Made by a program: the position numbers and the translations under genes. This document shows, in pieces, positions 32,671 through 42,445 of a DNA stretch of 64,000 nucleotides (position 1 is its first letter; the number at the start of each line of letters is the position of its first letter). Below the pieces are notes generated by a model. The model was not told the DNA's origin. It saw nothing but the letters and a program-made list of their open reading frames with translations, and searched no databases. The DNA comes from a bacterium 1XD42-76 (GTDB taxonomy: Bacteria > Bacillota > Clostridia > Lachnospirales > Lachnospiraceae). The stretch covers positions 1-64,000 of the forward strand of contig QZDW01000015.1 of NCBI GenBank assembly GCA_009917545.1. Direction: 5' to 3'.

Positions 32671-33723
32671 TTACTCTCCTATCTTTACAATCTCACAGCA
32701 GTTCGGCTCATTTACCTTGAGGCTGCGGGCGTTCATGACAAGCAGCCCCTTTTCGTAATCCACGCGGAAAAACGTGATCGAGCCTTCGTAATTAATCACG
32801 GCAATATGGCGTCCATCCGGGAAGATCGCGATATCTTTCGGATAATCCCCGCTGGTCGGCAGGCAGAAGCGCATCGTCAGAAGGCCTGTCTCCTCATCTC
32901 TCTCATACATTGTCACCGTATCGTCTCCTGCATTGCTGCAGAAAATATGTTTCTCATCCGGCGAGAAATGCATGGCACAAGCGGCTGTCAGCGAATTCGG
33001 CCCACTGTCTGTCGTGGAAATCGTCTGGAGCTTCTCAAAAACAGGCGTCCTGTCACCCTTGTCATAGGAAAACACTTCAATCACATTTTTAAGCTCATAG
33101 AGGACATACAAAAACCGTCCGTCAGAGCTGAACATAAAATATCGGGGCGCGGACTCTCTCTCACAGCGGATCGCATCCAATACGGCGATCTTGCCTTCCT
33201 GCTTATTAAACCGGTAAATCTTGATCTGATCAATTCCCAGGTCAGCTGCCATCAGAAACTTCTCATTGGGAGTCAGGCGGCTGCAGCTCACGTGCGGCCT
33301 GAAATTCCGCTCTGCCACGCTGCCGAGGCCCTTGTGGTATACGCCGTCCGTAATCCGCCCGACAGAGCCGTCCTCATTGATCTTCATCACGGTTTCCTTC
33401 CCGTCATGGTAGCCGGCCACGAATATGTAATCGTCGTCCCGGCTCGTCGAGAGATGATGGCCGCGCATCCCCTTGATGTTGGCACTGTTTAAGCGGGAAA
33501 GGCTGCCATTTGGCTGGATCTTAAATGCCACAACGCCTTCGTCTGCAATCGAATACAGGATCTTCCCGTTCTGTGACGCTTTTAAATAGGAAGAATTATC
33601 CACCTCCACCTCGCAGCGATAGATGAATTTTCCTTCCTCAACATCCACATCATAAACCGTAATCCCCTTTGCCTTGCCGGTATAGGAATAAGAACCCACA
33701 TATGCCATATATTTCCCGGTCAT
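32671..33723 (-). CDS. Lactonase family beta-propeller protein
   Basis: A 350-residue seven-bladed beta-propeller of the 6-phosphogluconolactonase (YbhE/Pgl) type. Blade repeats are seen as AYVGSYSYTGKAKGITVYDV, LTPNEKFLMAADLGIDQIKIY, FSSDGRFLYVLYE and FSPDEKHIFCSNAGDDTVTMY. The expected activity is hydrolysis of 6-phosphogluconolactone, but close relatives often lack tested function. GGGGGAGATATCCT precedes ATG 33723; the longer in-frame start has no ribosome site. It is the first gene before aroC and rpiB, an unusual partner for chorismate synthesis. Confidence 0.82.
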   Translation of the reverse strand: MTGKYMAYVGSYSYTGKAKGITVYDVDVEEGKFIYRCEVEVDNSSYLKASQNGKILYSIADEGVVAFKIQPNGSLSRLNSANIKGMRGHHLSTSRDDDYIFVAGYHDGKETVMKINEDGSVGRITDGVYHKGLGSVAERNFRPHVSCSRLTPNEKFLMAADLGIDQIKIYRFNKQEGKIAVLDAIRCERESAPRYFMFSSDGRFLYVLYELKNVIEVFSYDKGDRTPVFEKLQTISTTDSGPNSLTAACAMHFSPDEKHIFCSNAGDDTVTMYERDEETGLLTMRFCLPTSGDYPKDIAIFPDGRHIAVINYEGSITFFRVDYEKGLLVMNARSLKVNEPNCCEIVKIGE

Positions 33724-33806
33724 AGGATATCTCCCCCTTATCTTTTCCTTAATCGCCCGCCTGACAGCCTGTCTCATTGTCATTCAGGCTTCCTGGGACA
33801 CTGCCC

Positions 33807-33828
33807 TTTTTCCGGAAATCCGGAAAAA
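33807..33828. promoter_or_regulatory. 22-bp palindrome just downstream of the lactonase promoter
   Basis: TTTTTCCGGA, a 2-nt centre and TCCGGAAAAA form a perfect inverted repeat. It falls about 14 bp beyond the -10 box of the leftward promoter. It could be a repressor operator or an early hairpin. Confidence 0.45.
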
Positions 33829-33841
33829 ACGGATATGGTAT

Positions 33842-33870
33842 ATTTTATCATATTCTTTTTTATTTGTTAA
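33842..33870 (-). promoter_or_regulatory. Promoter of lactonase-aroC-rpiB
   Basis: On the minus strand TTAACA (33865-33870), a 17-nt spacer, TAAAAT (33842-33847), about 120 bp before the first gene. Confidence 0.6.
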
Positions 33871-33902
33871 TCCTTAATTGCATAAAAAATCTGGCAAATC
33901 TA

Positions 33903-33932
33903 TTGACATCCGGCAAAAAGCATGCGTAAATA
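33903..33932 (+). promoter_or_regulatory. Promoter of the pot operon
   Basis: TTGACA (33903-33908), an 18-nt spacer, TAAATA (33927-33932), 40 bp before potA. It is divergent from the lactonase promoter. Confidence 0.6.
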
Positions 33933-33971
33933 GAGGGAAGGCATCTGCCATTTTGACAGGAGGACAAAACC

Positions 33972-35048
33972 ATGAATCAACCGCTGATTGATTTGGTCAA
34001 CATATCCAAAAGTTTCGACGGAGAGCTGATTCTCGATGACCTGAATCTTTCCGTAAAGGAAAATTCCTTTGTAACACTCTTAGGCCCCAGCGGCTGTGGC
34101 AAAACAACGACTCTGCGCATCATCGGCGGCTTTGTAAGTCCCGATCAGGGCAGGGTGATCTTCGGCGGCGAGGATATCACGCGTATGCCGCCCAATAAGC
34201 GTCAGTTAAACACCGTATTCCAGAAGTATGCCCTTTTTACTCACATGAATATCGCTGAAAATATCGCCTTCGGCCTCAAAATAAAAGGAAAGTCAAAGGA
34301 TTATATCCGTGATAAGATCAAATATGCCTTAAAGCTTGTCAATCTCGACGGGTTTGAGAACCGCAGCGTGGACTCTTTAAGCGGAGGGCAGCAGCAGCGG
34401 ATTGCCATCGCCAGAGCGATCGTCAATGAGCCACGCCTTCTTTTGCTGGACGAGCCCCTGGGAGCGCTTGACTTAAAGCTGCGTCAGGATATGCAGTACG
34501 AGCTTATCCGTCTCAAAAACGAACTCGGAATCACGTTTATCTACGTCACACATGACCAGGAGGAAGCGCTGACTATGTCAGACACGATCGTCGTCATGAA
34601 CCAGGGCTATATCCAGCAGATGGGAACCCCGGAGCAGATCTACAACGAGCCGGAAAATGCCTTTGTCGCAGATTTCATCGGCGAGAGCAATATCGTGGAC
34701 GGCATCATGCTGCGGGATGAGCTTGTGGAGATCTTCGGGGCGCGCTTTGCCTGTGTTGATAAAGGCTTCGGTCAGAGAACCCCGGTGGATGTGGTGATAC
34801 GCCCGGAGGACATTGATCTGGTGAAGCCGGATGACGGCACGCTGACCGGTGTCGTCACACACCTGATTTTCAAGGGCGTCCACTATGAGATGGAGGTTAC
34901 GACGGACGGCGGGTTTGAGTGGCTCGTCCACAGCACGGATATGTTTCCGGTCGGCCAGGAGGTCGGGATCCATGTCGATCCCTTTGACATCCAGATCATG
35001 AATAAGCCGGCATCAGAGGACGAGGAGGCCGTGGGAGTCAATGAATAA
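33972..35048 (+). CDS. potA: Spermidine/putrescine ABC transporter ATPase
   Basis: A 358-residue ATPase that powers polyamine import. Walker A is GPSGCGKTT at 38-46, the Q-loop is [11 protein letters not shown], the signature is [14 protein letters not shown] near 134, and Walker B is [12 protein letters not shown]. The switch histidine is in [13 protein letters not shown]-terminal TOBE regulatory domain (about 280-345) is present. GGAGGACAAAACC precedes the ATG. It overlaps potB by 8 nt. Confidence 0.95.
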   Translation: MNQPLIDLVNISKSFDGELILDDLNLSVKENSFVTLLGPSGCGKTTTLRIIGGFVSPDQGRVIFGGEDITRMPPNKRQLNTVFQKYALFTHMNIAENIAFGLKIKGKSKDYIRDKIKYALKLVNLDGFENRSVDSLSGGQQQRIAIARAIVNEPRLLLLDEPLGALDLKLRQDMQYELIRLKNELGITFIYVTHDQEEALTMSDTIVVMNQGYIQQMGTPEQIYNEPENAFVADFIGESNIVDGIMLRDELVEIFGARFACVDKGFGQRTPVDVVIRPEDIDLVKPDDGTLTGVVTHLIFKGVHYEMEVTTDGGFEWLVHSTDMFPVGQEVGIHVDPFDIQIMNKPASEDEEAVGVNE

Positions 35049-35862
35049 AAAAAGTACGCGCATCCTTGCATACCCCTATCTTGTCTGGATGGCGGGATTT
35101 ACTGTCATCCCGCTCCTCATGATCTGTTACTATGGGCTGACCGACCGCACGGGCGCCTTTACCCTGGACAATATCCTCGCGGTTGCCTCCACGGAGCACA
35201 TGAAAGCGCTCTGGCTGTCTCTGAGCCTGTCCCTCATAAGCACCCTGATCTGCCTTTTGATCTCCTATCCGCTGGCCCTGATCTTAAGGCAGCACCATAT
35301 CGGCAAAAGCAGCTTTGTTGTGTTCATTTTTATTCTTCCCATGTGGATGAATTTTCTCCTTCGCACAATGGCATGGCAGACGCTTTTGGAAAAGAACGGG
35401 GTCATCAACTCCCTCTTGTCCGTTCTGAGGCTTCCGCCTCTTGCCATTATCAACACCCCGGCCGCCATTATTTTGGGTATGGTGTACAATTTTCTTCCCT
35501 TCATGGTGCTGCCGATCTATAATGTACTCGCCAAGATCGACGACAATGTCATGAATGCCGCAAGAGATCTGGGCGCGGACAATGTTACGACCCTGACAAA
35601 GATCCTTCTGCCCTTAAGCATCCCCGGCATCATCAGCGGTATCACAATGGTTTTTGTCCCGGCTCTGACTACCTTTGTCATCTCCAATCTTCTGGGAGGC
35701 AGCAAGATCCTTCTGATCGGAAATGTCATCGAGCAGGAATTCACACGGGGGAGTAACTGGAATCTGGGGGCAGGGCTTTCGATGGTCCTGATGGTATTTA
35801 TCCTTATCAGTATGACTCTGATCGCCAAATACGATAAGAACGGGGAGGGAACGGCATTTTGA
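35041..35862 (+). CDS. potB: Polyamine ABC transporter permease PotB
   Basis: A 273-residue permease with six membrane helices. It carries the EAA-type loop that contacts the ATPase ([26 protein letters not shown] near 177-202). Early motifs such as [10 protein letters not shown] and [11 protein letters not shown] are typical of PotB. It overlaps potA by 8 nt and the next gene by 4 nt, so the three are translated together. Confidence 0.94.
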   Translation: MNKKSTRILAYPYLVWMAGFTVIPLLMICYYGLTDRTGAFTLDNILAVASTEHMKALWLSLSLSLISTLICLLISYPLALILRQHHIGKSSFVVFIFILPMWMNFLLRTMAWQTLLEKNGVINSLLSVLRLPPLAIINTPAAIILGMVYNFLPFMVLPIYNVLAKIDDNVMNAARDLGADNVTTLTKILLPLSIPGIISGITMVFVPALTTFVISNLLGGSKILLIGNVIEQEFTRGSNWNLGAGLSMVLMVFILISMTLIAKYDKNGEGTAF

Positions 35863-37784
35863 TCCAGACGTCCTACGCAAAGCTCAAGCGTTTTTTTGAA
35901 AATTTCTATCTGATATGCGTGCTCATTTTTCTGTACGCCCCGATTGCCGTGATGATGGTGCTGTCCTTCAACAGCTCCAAATCGCGCTCTCAATGGGGCG
36001 GTTTCACCCTTAAATGGTACCGTCAGATGTTTGACAGTGCTCCCATCATGGAAGCTTTGTACAATACGCTTTTAATCGCCTTTTTGTCGGCCCTCATCGC
36101 CACCGTGCTGGGGACTGCAGCGGCTATTGGCATAAACAGCATGAAAAAACTTCCACGGACGGTCTTTATGGGGGTCAACAACATTCCCATGCTCAATTCC
36201 GACATCGTGACCGGCATTTCCCTGATGCTCATGTTTATCGCCTTCGGTATTTCCCTGGGGTTCCGGACGATTCTGCTGGCCCATATCACCTTTAATGTGC
36301 CCTATGTGATGTTAAGCGTCCTGCCCAAGCTCCGGCAGACGAGTAAATATACTTACGAGGCTGCGATGGATCTGGGGGCAGGGCCTGTGAGCGCCTTTTT
36401 TAAGGTCGTGTTTCCAGATATCCTGCCCGGTGTTCTCTCGGGCTTTCTGATGGCCTTTACCATGTCGCTCGATGATTTTATCATTACTCATTTCACGAGA
36501 GGTGCCGGCATCAATACGTTGTCCACGCTCATTTACAGTGAAGTCCGCCGCGGAATCAAGCCCTCTATGTATGCACTGTCCACGCTGATTTTCGTCACTG
36601 TGCTGGCTCTGCTTCTCCTCACGAATTTTGCGCCGGCCGAGAATGGAAAGGAGCCGGATGTATCCGCGGCCAGGGCGCGCTTTAAGAAAGGCGGATATGA
36701 AAAATGGCTCCTCACCGCTGTTTCTTTCTGTATCGTGGCAGGCGTGTGTTATACGTCCTGGCGCCATCTGGCCGCAGCCCGCTCCGACGAGCTCTATGTA
36801 TACAACTGGGGGGAATATATTGACGAATCGGTCATTGAACTGTTTGAGGAAGAGACCGGGATCCATGTCACCTATGACTTGTTTGAGACGAATGAAGAAA
36901 TGTATCCGGTCATTGAGGCCGGGGCCGTACTGTACGATGCCGTCTGTCCGTCGGACTATATGATACAGAAAATGGCGGAAAACGGGCTGCTCTCTGAGAT
37001 CAACTTTAACAATATCCCCAATTTGGACCAGATTGACCCGGTATATCTGGAGCGTTCCCAAAGCTTCGATCCGCAGAATGAGTATTCCGTCCCTTACACC
37101 TGGGGAACGGTGGGAATTCTCTATAATACGAAGCGTCTCGCGGAGCTGGGCATCCCTGCGCCCACAGGATGGAAGGATTTGTGGGACGAGCGTTACCAGG
37201 GGGAGATTCTCATGCAGGACAGCGTGCGGGACGCATTTATGGTGGCTCTGAAAACACTCGGATTTTCCATGAACTCCACCAGCACAGAAGAGCTCTCAGC
37301 TGCCAGAGATCTTCTTCTGGCCCAAAAACCCCTGGTGCAGGCCTATGTGGTTGATCAGGTACGTGATAAAATGTTAAGCGGCGAAGCGGCTGTGGGCGTT
37401 ATCTATTCCGGTGAACTTCTCTATCTCCAGGAGGAGGCCGAAAGCCTGGGACTTGATTTCACTCTGGAATACGTCATCCCGGAGGAAGGCACCAATATCT
37501 GGATCGACTCCTGGGTCATTCCTTACAATGCAAGGAATAAGGAAAACGCAGAAAAATGGATCAATTTCCTCTGCCGCCCTGACATCGCCAGAATGAACTT
37601 TGAATACATCACCTACGCAACACCGAATCAGGGGGCGTTCGAGCTGTTAGATGAAGAGTATCAGAACAACCACTCCGTGTTCCCGGATGTTTCAGAGCTC
37701 GCTACTTCTGAAGTGTTCCAGTATCTGGGCACAGAGGCAGACGATTATTATAGCGCTCTATGGAAAGAAATAAAGGCCCATTAA
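35859..37784 (+). CDS. potCD: Fused polyamine permease PotC and binding protein PotD
   Basis: A 641-residue fusion. Residues 1-260 are a PotC permease with six helices and the coupling loop EAAMDLGAGPVSAFFKVVFPDILPG. After a short charged linker (about 265-285) a further membrane helix (LLTAVSFCIVAGVCYTSW, about 287-304) leads outside. A full periplasmic-type binding domain follows, beginning ELYVYNWGEYIDESV and including YSVPYTWGTVGILYN and IWIDSWVIPYNA. The binding protein is thus tethered to the channel. The start is TTG at 35859 overlapping the potB stop (TTGA), with GGGGAGGG upstream. No break suggests a sequencing artefact. Confidence 0.92.
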   Translation: MIQTSYAKLKRFFENFYLICVLIFLYAPIAVMMVLSFNSSKSRSQWGGFTLKWYRQMFDSAPIMEALYNTLLIAFLSALIATVLGTAAAIGINSMKKLPRTVFMGVNNIPMLNSDIVTGISLMLMFIAFGISLGFRTILLAHITFNVPYVMLSVLPKLRQTSKYTYEAAMDLGAGPVSAFFKVVFPDILPGVLSGFLMAFTMSLDDFIITHFTRGAGINTLSTLIYSEVRRGIKPSMYALSTLIFVTVLALLLLTNFAPAENGKEPDVSAARARFKKGGYEKWLLTAVSFCIVAGVCYTSWRHLAAARSDELYVYNWGEYIDESVIELFEEETGIHVTYDLFETNEEMYPVIEAGAVLYDAVCPSDYMIQKMAENGLLSEINFNNIPNLDQIDPVYLERSQSFDPQNEYSVPYTWGTVGILYNTKRLAELGIPAPTGWKDLWDERYQGEILMQDSVRDAFMVALKTLGFSMNSTSTEELSAARDLLLAQKPLVQAYVVDQVRDKMLSGEAAVGVIYSGELLYLQEEAESLGLDFTLEYVIPEEGTNIWIDSWVIPYNARNKENAEKWINFLCRPDIARMNFEYITYATPNQGAFELLDEEYQNNHSVFPDVSELATSEVFQYLGTEADDYYSALWKEIKAH

Positions 37785-37796
37785 GGGCCTTTTTCT
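37772..37796. terminator. Terminator after potCD
   Basis: AAAGGCCC and GGGCCTTT form a stem whose loop contains the potCD stop codon, followed by TTTTTC. It also faces the convergent helicase gene and may work both ways. Confidence 0.88.
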
Positions 37797-37804
37797 TATG
37801 TCTC

Positions 37805-39514
37805 TTATCTGCGGTTCGCTTTCTCTACATGGACGTTCTTTCCCTTGATCTTGGCACGGTTCATGGCCTCCAGGATACTGTCGGCCTGCTCCCTCGGCAC
37901 CTCCACAAACGTATATTTATCATACATATCAATGCTTCCGACCAGGCGGCCCGGCATTCCGGATTCCCCGGCGATTGCGCCCAGGATATCTCCCGGCTTT
38001 ACACTCTGGTTCTTACCCAGGTTGATAAACAGTCTTGTCATGCCGTTTCTTGGGCTCCTTCTGTCCGCATACTCATCTTCCTCACGGCCTGTGCGGCGTC
38101 TTGTGCCATAGGCGCTGCGGCCGCGGTTATAATCGTGTCCGTATCCGCTGTCACGGCCTCCGCGGCGGCCCAGGTTCTCCAGGTCGCGTAACGGCCTGCC
38201 CTCATCCGCAATATCTTCATTATCGTCCCCCATTGTCATCTTAAGGAAGGCTGCTGCCAGCTCCAGAGACGTATAATCCTCTGCCAGCAGGCGCTTTTCG
38301 ATAATGTCTGTCATCCTGTCCAACCCGCCGTCTGCGATATATTCCTGCACCTCATCCAGGATCTTCTCGGCTTTAATCGCAGTCACATCGTTCAGCGAGG
38401 GAATCGGCTGCGGAATGATCTTTGTCTTACAGAAGCGCTGGATATCGCGCAGTTTATAGACCTCACTTCCCACAGCCAAGCTGAAGGCACGTCCCTCGCG
38501 CCCTGCACGGCCGGTTCGCCCGATACGGTGGACATAGTATTCGTCATCCTGGGGGATGTCATAGTTAAATACCGCCTCCACATCATCTACGTCAATGCCT
38601 CTTGCTGCCACATCGGTAGCTACCAGAATCTCTGTGGCCCCGTTGCGGAAGCTATCCATCACACGGTCCCTCTGCTCCTGCTTCAGGTCCCCATGAAGTC
38701 CCTCCGCAAAGTATCCGCGGCCCTGCAGTGCCTGCACCAGTTCATCCACCTGCTTTTTCGTGTTACAGAACGCCACGGATAACTTGGGAGAATACAGGTC
38801 CAGGAGACGGCACATGACCTCCACCTTATTGCGCGGTTTGACCTCATAATAGTACTGCGTCACTTCCGGCACGGTCAGTTCCTTTTTTACCACCCGCACC
38901 ATCACTGGATCCTTCTGGAATTTGCGTGCAATCTCCGCAATCGCCTGCGGCATAGTCGCCGAAAACATCACGGTCTTACGCTCCTCTGGCATCTGGTTTA
39001 AAATCGTTTCCATATCCTCCAGGAAACCCATGTTAAGCATCTCGTCCGCCTCATCCAGAACTACGGTATGTATCTCATCCGTACGTATCGTTTTTCTCCG
39101 CATATGATCCATCACACGGCCTGGTGTGCCGACAATAATCTGCACACCGCCCTTCAGGGAACGGATCTGTTTCATGATCTCCTGGCCACCATAAACCGGC
39201 AGAATCTTGATACCAGGCATGTATTTTGCGAGACGGCGGATCTCATCGGCCACCTGGATGGCCAGCTCCCTCGTGGGACAGAGAATCATCGCCTGTGTTT
39301 TTCGGTTATCCTGGGAAATCTCCTGAAGCAGGGGAATCCCGAACGCTGCTGTCTTGCCCGTGCCCGTCTGCGCCTGCCCGATCATATCCTTTCCTTCGAG
39401 CTGCACCGGAATCGCCTGCATCTGGATCGGTGACGCCGCCTCAAATCCCATATCCGTTACTGCTCTTAAGATTCGTACATCAAGCGGCATCTCATCAAAT
39501 CTTACTGTTTCCAT
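37805..39514 (-). CDS. DEAD-box RNA helicase with DbpA-like RNA-binding domain
   Basis: A 569-residue ATP-dependent RNA helicase. RecA domain 1 has the Q motif (GFEAASPIQMQAIP), AQTGTGKT, PTRELAIQV, TPGRVMDH, LDEADEML and SAT. RecA domain 2 has ATDVAARGID and HRIGRTGRAGR. A glycine/arginine-rich linker (about 445-485) leads to a C-terminal DbpA/CsdA-type RNA-binding fold (about 490-567). It probably acts in ribosome assembly or cold response. AAAGGAATATGA precedes the ATG. It is a single gene convergent with the pot operon. Confidence 0.94.
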   Translation of the reverse strand: METVRFDEMPLDVRILRAVTDMGFEAASPIQMQAIPVQLEGKDMIGQAQTGTGKTAAFGIPLLQEISQDNRKTQAMILCPTRELAIQVADEIRRLAKYMPGIKILPVYGGQEIMKQIRSLKGGVQIIVGTPGRVMDHMRRKTIRTDEIHTVVLDEADEMLNMGFLEDMETILNQMPEERKTVMFSATMPQAIAEIARKFQKDPVMVRVVKKELTVPEVTQYYYEVKPRNKVEVMCRLLDLYSPKLSVAFCNTKKQVDELVQALQGRGYFAEGLHGDLKQEQRDRVMDSFRNGATEILVATDVAARGIDVDDVEAVFNYDIPQDDEYYVHRIGRTGRAGREGRAFSLAVGSEVYKLRDIQRFCKTKIIPQPIPSLNDVTAIKAEKILDEVQEYIADGGLDRMTDIIEKRLLAEDYTSLELAAAFLKMTMGDDNEDIADEGRPLRDLENLGRRGGRDSGYGHDYNRGRSAYGTRRRTGREEDEYADRRSPRNGMTRLFINLGKNQSVKPGDILGAIAGESGMPGRLVGSIDMYDKYTFVEVPREQADSILEAMNRAKIKGKNVHVEKANRR

Positions 39515-39633
39515 TCATATTCCTTTCTCTGTAGCTGTTTTCCCATTCGTTTCCCCATAGCCCGGAGCGGCTTACGCCCCGGTTTTCCCATATTTTACCA
39601 TTCCATCCGGCGCATTTCGCGCATTTACATACC

Positions 39634-39672
39634 ACAAAAACACGGCCTCGTCACAAAACCGAAGCCGTGTTT
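39634..39672 (-). terminator. Terminator after the amidohydrolase gene
   Basis: On the minus strand AAACACGGC and GCCGTGTTT enclose a 17-nt loop, followed by TTTGTGG. It lies 35 bp after the stop codon. Confidence 0.85.
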
Positions 39673-39707
39673 CCTCTTTTGTCCTTACGATGCAGCTCTC
39701 ATTACAA

Positions 39708-41144
39708 TTACCACACAGACGGCTTCAGGTCCTTCGGAAGCGGATTGGGGTATTCTTCCCCGTCCAGTTCGGCTTTAAAATCCGCTTTGGCCTTTTCCAC
39801 AAGCTCAGGATTCTGGAACAACTCGGCCCCGGCACACGCCATGACCTTAGCTGCCGTCAGCATTCCCTTGTGGGCAATTGATGACTTGCCCTGCGCTACT
39901 GCCTGCCAGGAATGCATCGCTGTTCCAGCCGCGTAGCAGTTTGTATAAACCTGACCCGTCGGCACCACCCAGCTCACATCACCGACATCCGTAGAACCGC
40001 CGCCGCCATAGGAGCTGTTCTTATCTACAATAAAATCAAAGAGCGGCATTTCCAGGATCTCCTGTTTCTTCTCACGTCCGCCCAGAACGGCTGCCATATC
40101 CTTTAAGCCTTCTTTATCCAGATCCGTGATTACGCCCTGGAAACCCTTGGCATAGGCCAGCTCTTCCTCCGTATAGCCGATCGGCACGAAATGCTCCAGG
40201 TTCTCCTGAATCAGATCAGCCAGCGTATCATTATTTACCAGGTTGGAATAAGCGGCTACCTGTTTAATCTCTACCGTAGTCCCGGTGATTAACGCTGCGC
40301 CCTTTGCGATGTCACACATTCTGTCATAAAGCTTTTTAACCTGTGTGACCTTGGGAGCACGGATCGCGTACAGGATCTGTGCCTCGGCAGGAATCACATT
40401 GGGAGCAATACCGCCCGGATTGGTGATGGCCCCGTGAACTCTGGCCGCATCAATCATGTGTTCACGCATATAGTTTACGCCGATATCCATGATTTCCACT
40501 GCGTCAAGTGCGGAACGTCCCAGCTCCGGAGCGCCCGCCGCATGGGACGAGATTCCGTGAAAGGTAAAAAAGGCACGGAAGTTCGCCAGGTGGAAGCCGC
40601 CCTTCATCACCTTGTTCAGGGTATACGGATGCCAGGTGATGGCGATATCACAGTCATTAAAATACCCGTCCCGCACCAGGTAAGCCTTACCGCCCGCATT
40701 CTCTTCTGCCGGGCAGCCGTAATAACGGAGCGTTCCCTCGATATGGTTCTCCTCCATATATGTTTTCAGTGCATCCACCGCTGCTACGGAAGCCGTTCCC
40801 AGAAGATGATGGCCGCAGCCATGTCCGTTGGGCTTTTCTCCCTCCCGGCAGCGCTCCGTGCTGTCTGCCTTCTGCCACAGGCTTGACAGTGCGTCAAACT
40901 CACCCAAAAAAGCGATAACTGGTTTCCCTTTTCCATACTCGGCGATAAATGCCGTCTCCTCCCCGGCCAGCCCGGCGCGGATGGAAAAGCCCTTGGAGCT
41001 CAAATAATCCTGCTGGAGCTTTGATGACTCATACTCCTCAAAACGCGGCTCCGCATAACCCCAGATTGTGTCGCTGAGCCCCGTATATTCGCCCGCTCTC
41101 GCATCAATTGTCTTTTGGATTGTTTCTCTGTAATTTCTTTCCAT
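39708..41144 (-). CDS. M20 amidohydrolase, AbgB-like
   Basis: A 478-residue M20-family metal-dependent amidohydrolase close to AbgB, the p-aminobenzoyl-glutamate hydrolase B subunit. Metal-binding sequences are GHGCGHHLLGTA near 108-120, GCPAEENAGGKAY near 144-156, TWHPYTLN, and the late GGGGSTDVGDVSW. The dimerisation domain lies in the middle (HGISSHAAGAPELGRSALDA). It should cleave an N-acyl or aminobenzoyl amino acid. No abgA partner is nearby. AGGGAGGGGATGTAA precedes the ATG. It is 17 bp after an MFS transporter that likely imports its substrate. Confidence 0.88.
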   Translation of the reverse strand: MERNYRETIQKTIDARAGEYTGLSDTIWGYAEPRFEEYESSKLQQDYLSSKGFSIRAGLAGEETAFIAEYGKGKPVIAFLGEFDALSSLWQKADSTERCREGEKPNGHGCGHHLLGTASVAAVDALKTYMEENHIEGTLRYYGCPAEENAGGKAYLVRDGYFNDCDIAITWHPYTLNKVMKGGFHLANFRAFFTFHGISSHAAGAPELGRSALDAVEIMDIGVNYMREHMIDAARVHGAITNPGGIAPNVIPAEAQILYAIRAPKVTQVKKLYDRMCDIAKGAALITGTTVEIKQVAAYSNLVNNDTLADLIQENLEHFVPIGYTEEELAYAKGFQGVITDLDKEGLKDMAAVLGGREKKQEILEMPLFDFIVDKNSSYGGGGSTDVGDVSWVVPTGQVYTNCYAAGTAMHSWQAVAQGKSSIAHKGMLTAAKVMACAGAELFQNPELVEKAKADFKAELDGEEYPNPLPKDLKPSVW

Positions 41145-41161
41145 TTACATCCCCTCCCTCG

Positions 41162-42352
41162 TTACTTTTTTTCCTTATATGTCATATATGCGAACGCTGC
41201 TATGATACCAACCGCATAGGCCGCGAAGGTACACACGAACGGCAGCTTCACATGTACGGAATAGATAAATCCGGCTGTCAGGGAACCGATGATGCTTCCC
41301 AGGGATTTGGAAGCATTATAAAATCCCATGACAAGGTTCTTCTGCTCCGGACTCGCTTTCTCCGCGATCATAAATTGCAGCACAGGCACGCTGACTGAAT
41401 ATCCGGCATACACAATCACGCCAAAAATGATAAAGGCAATAATTGGTAACGGCAGAGCTGTTCCCACTGCCGACAGAGCACAGGCAGCCACAAGGACCGT
41501 CAGCGAGCGTTTGATCTTTGTCTTGTTAATAATCCAGATGCAGAGCGTCATATTGGCCACAAGGGAAATAAATCCGACTCCGGCCTTGATAATGCCATTA
41601 TAGGCGGATGTCAGTCCCAGTACGTCCTTCAGATAATAGTTAAACGCCTGGTCAAAGCCTGTATTTCCGAAGTTAATCAGGATATTGACTGCGAATAAGA
41701 GAGCAAACGAGACACACATGAATTTACGGCTGTCAAGGAATGCCTGGAACGGATTTGCTTCCTTAATAAGCTGAGTTTTAGAAACCTCTTTGAGGCTGCC
41801 TTTTCCGTCCGGCTCACAGATAAAATAAAAGGCCACGGCTGCAGCCATCAGGCAGGCGGCCTGGGCCAGAAACGCCAGACGCACGGAAATTTCTCCCAGA
41901 AAACCTCCGAACATATAGCCGAATGCGCCTCCGACCGACTGAATCGTTGCGCTGTAGGTCAGATATTTTCCCTGATCCTCCGGTTTGGCGACATTGACTG
42001 TATAGGTAAGGAAGCTGACAAAAATGCCTCCGGTAAAGAGTCCGGCAATCATCCTTGCCACAATGATTCCCATCTCTGTGGTCGCATAGGCGAACAAAAG
42101 CTGCGCGGTACCGTAGCCAAAACAGCAGACCAGCATGGAAACCCTGGAGGATATGTAGACATTAATCTTTCCCCAGAATGGCGACATCAGGAAATTGGTA
42201 AGCATCATGGCTGCCAATGCCACCCCGAACATATAATCATGCAGATGCAGATCCTGAATCACGGTTGGAGTCACCGGATGGGCAAAGCTTGCCGCCAGAT
42301 TAAATACAATCATTGTCACGAAAAACAACAGAAACCTTGTTTTGTACTTCAC
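41162..42352 (-). CDS. MFS transporter, partner of the amidohydrolase
   Basis: A 396-residue major facilitator with about 12 membrane segments and a middle cytoplasmic loop (EPDGKGSLKEVSKTQLIKE, about 185-203). The first half has the motif A region (MSPFWGKINVYISSRVSML). The start is a GTG with AAAGGG 7 nt upstream. Because it precedes the AbgB-like gene by 17 bp and both follow a pair of matching dyad sites, it is inferred to carry the amidohydrolase substrate, replacing the AbgT transporter of E. coli. Confidence 0.85.
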   Translation of the reverse strand: MKYKTRFLLFFVTMIVFNLAASFAHPVTPTVIQDLHLHDYMFGVALAAMMLTNFLMSPFWGKINVYISSRVSMLVCCFGYGTAQLLFAYATTEMGIIVARMIAGLFTGGIFVSFLTYTVNVAKPEDQGKYLTYSATIQSVGGAFGYMFGGFLGEISVRLAFLAQAACLMAAAVAFYFICEPDGKGSLKEVSKTQLIKEANPFQAFLDSRKFMCVSFALLFAVNILINFGNTGFDQAFNYYLKDVLGLTSAYNGIIKAGVGFISLVANMTLCIWIINKTKIKRSLTVLVAACALSAVGTALPLPIIAFIIFGVIVYAGYSVSVPVLQFMIAEKASPEQKNLVMGFYNASKSLGSIIGSLTAGFIYSVHVKLPFVCTFAAYAVGIIAAFAYMTYKEKK

Positions 42353-42400
42353 GTTTTCACCCTTTCGTAGTATGGGGACATTACAAACTTATGGCTTTAT

Positions 42401-42445
42401 ACAATATCTGGTATAGAAGTCCGCAGATATCATACCTGATATTGT
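42401..42445. promoter_or_regulatory. Paired dyad operator before the MFS/amidohydrolase operon
   Basis: ACAATATCTGGTAT (42401-42414) and ATACCTGATATTGT (42432-42445) are inverted copies differing at only one position, with centres 28 bp apart. Each half is itself nearly palindromic (ATATCnGGTAT). This is the layout of a two-site repressor operator. No regulator gene is adjacent. The rest of 42446-42589 shows nothing clear. Confidence 0.5.
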
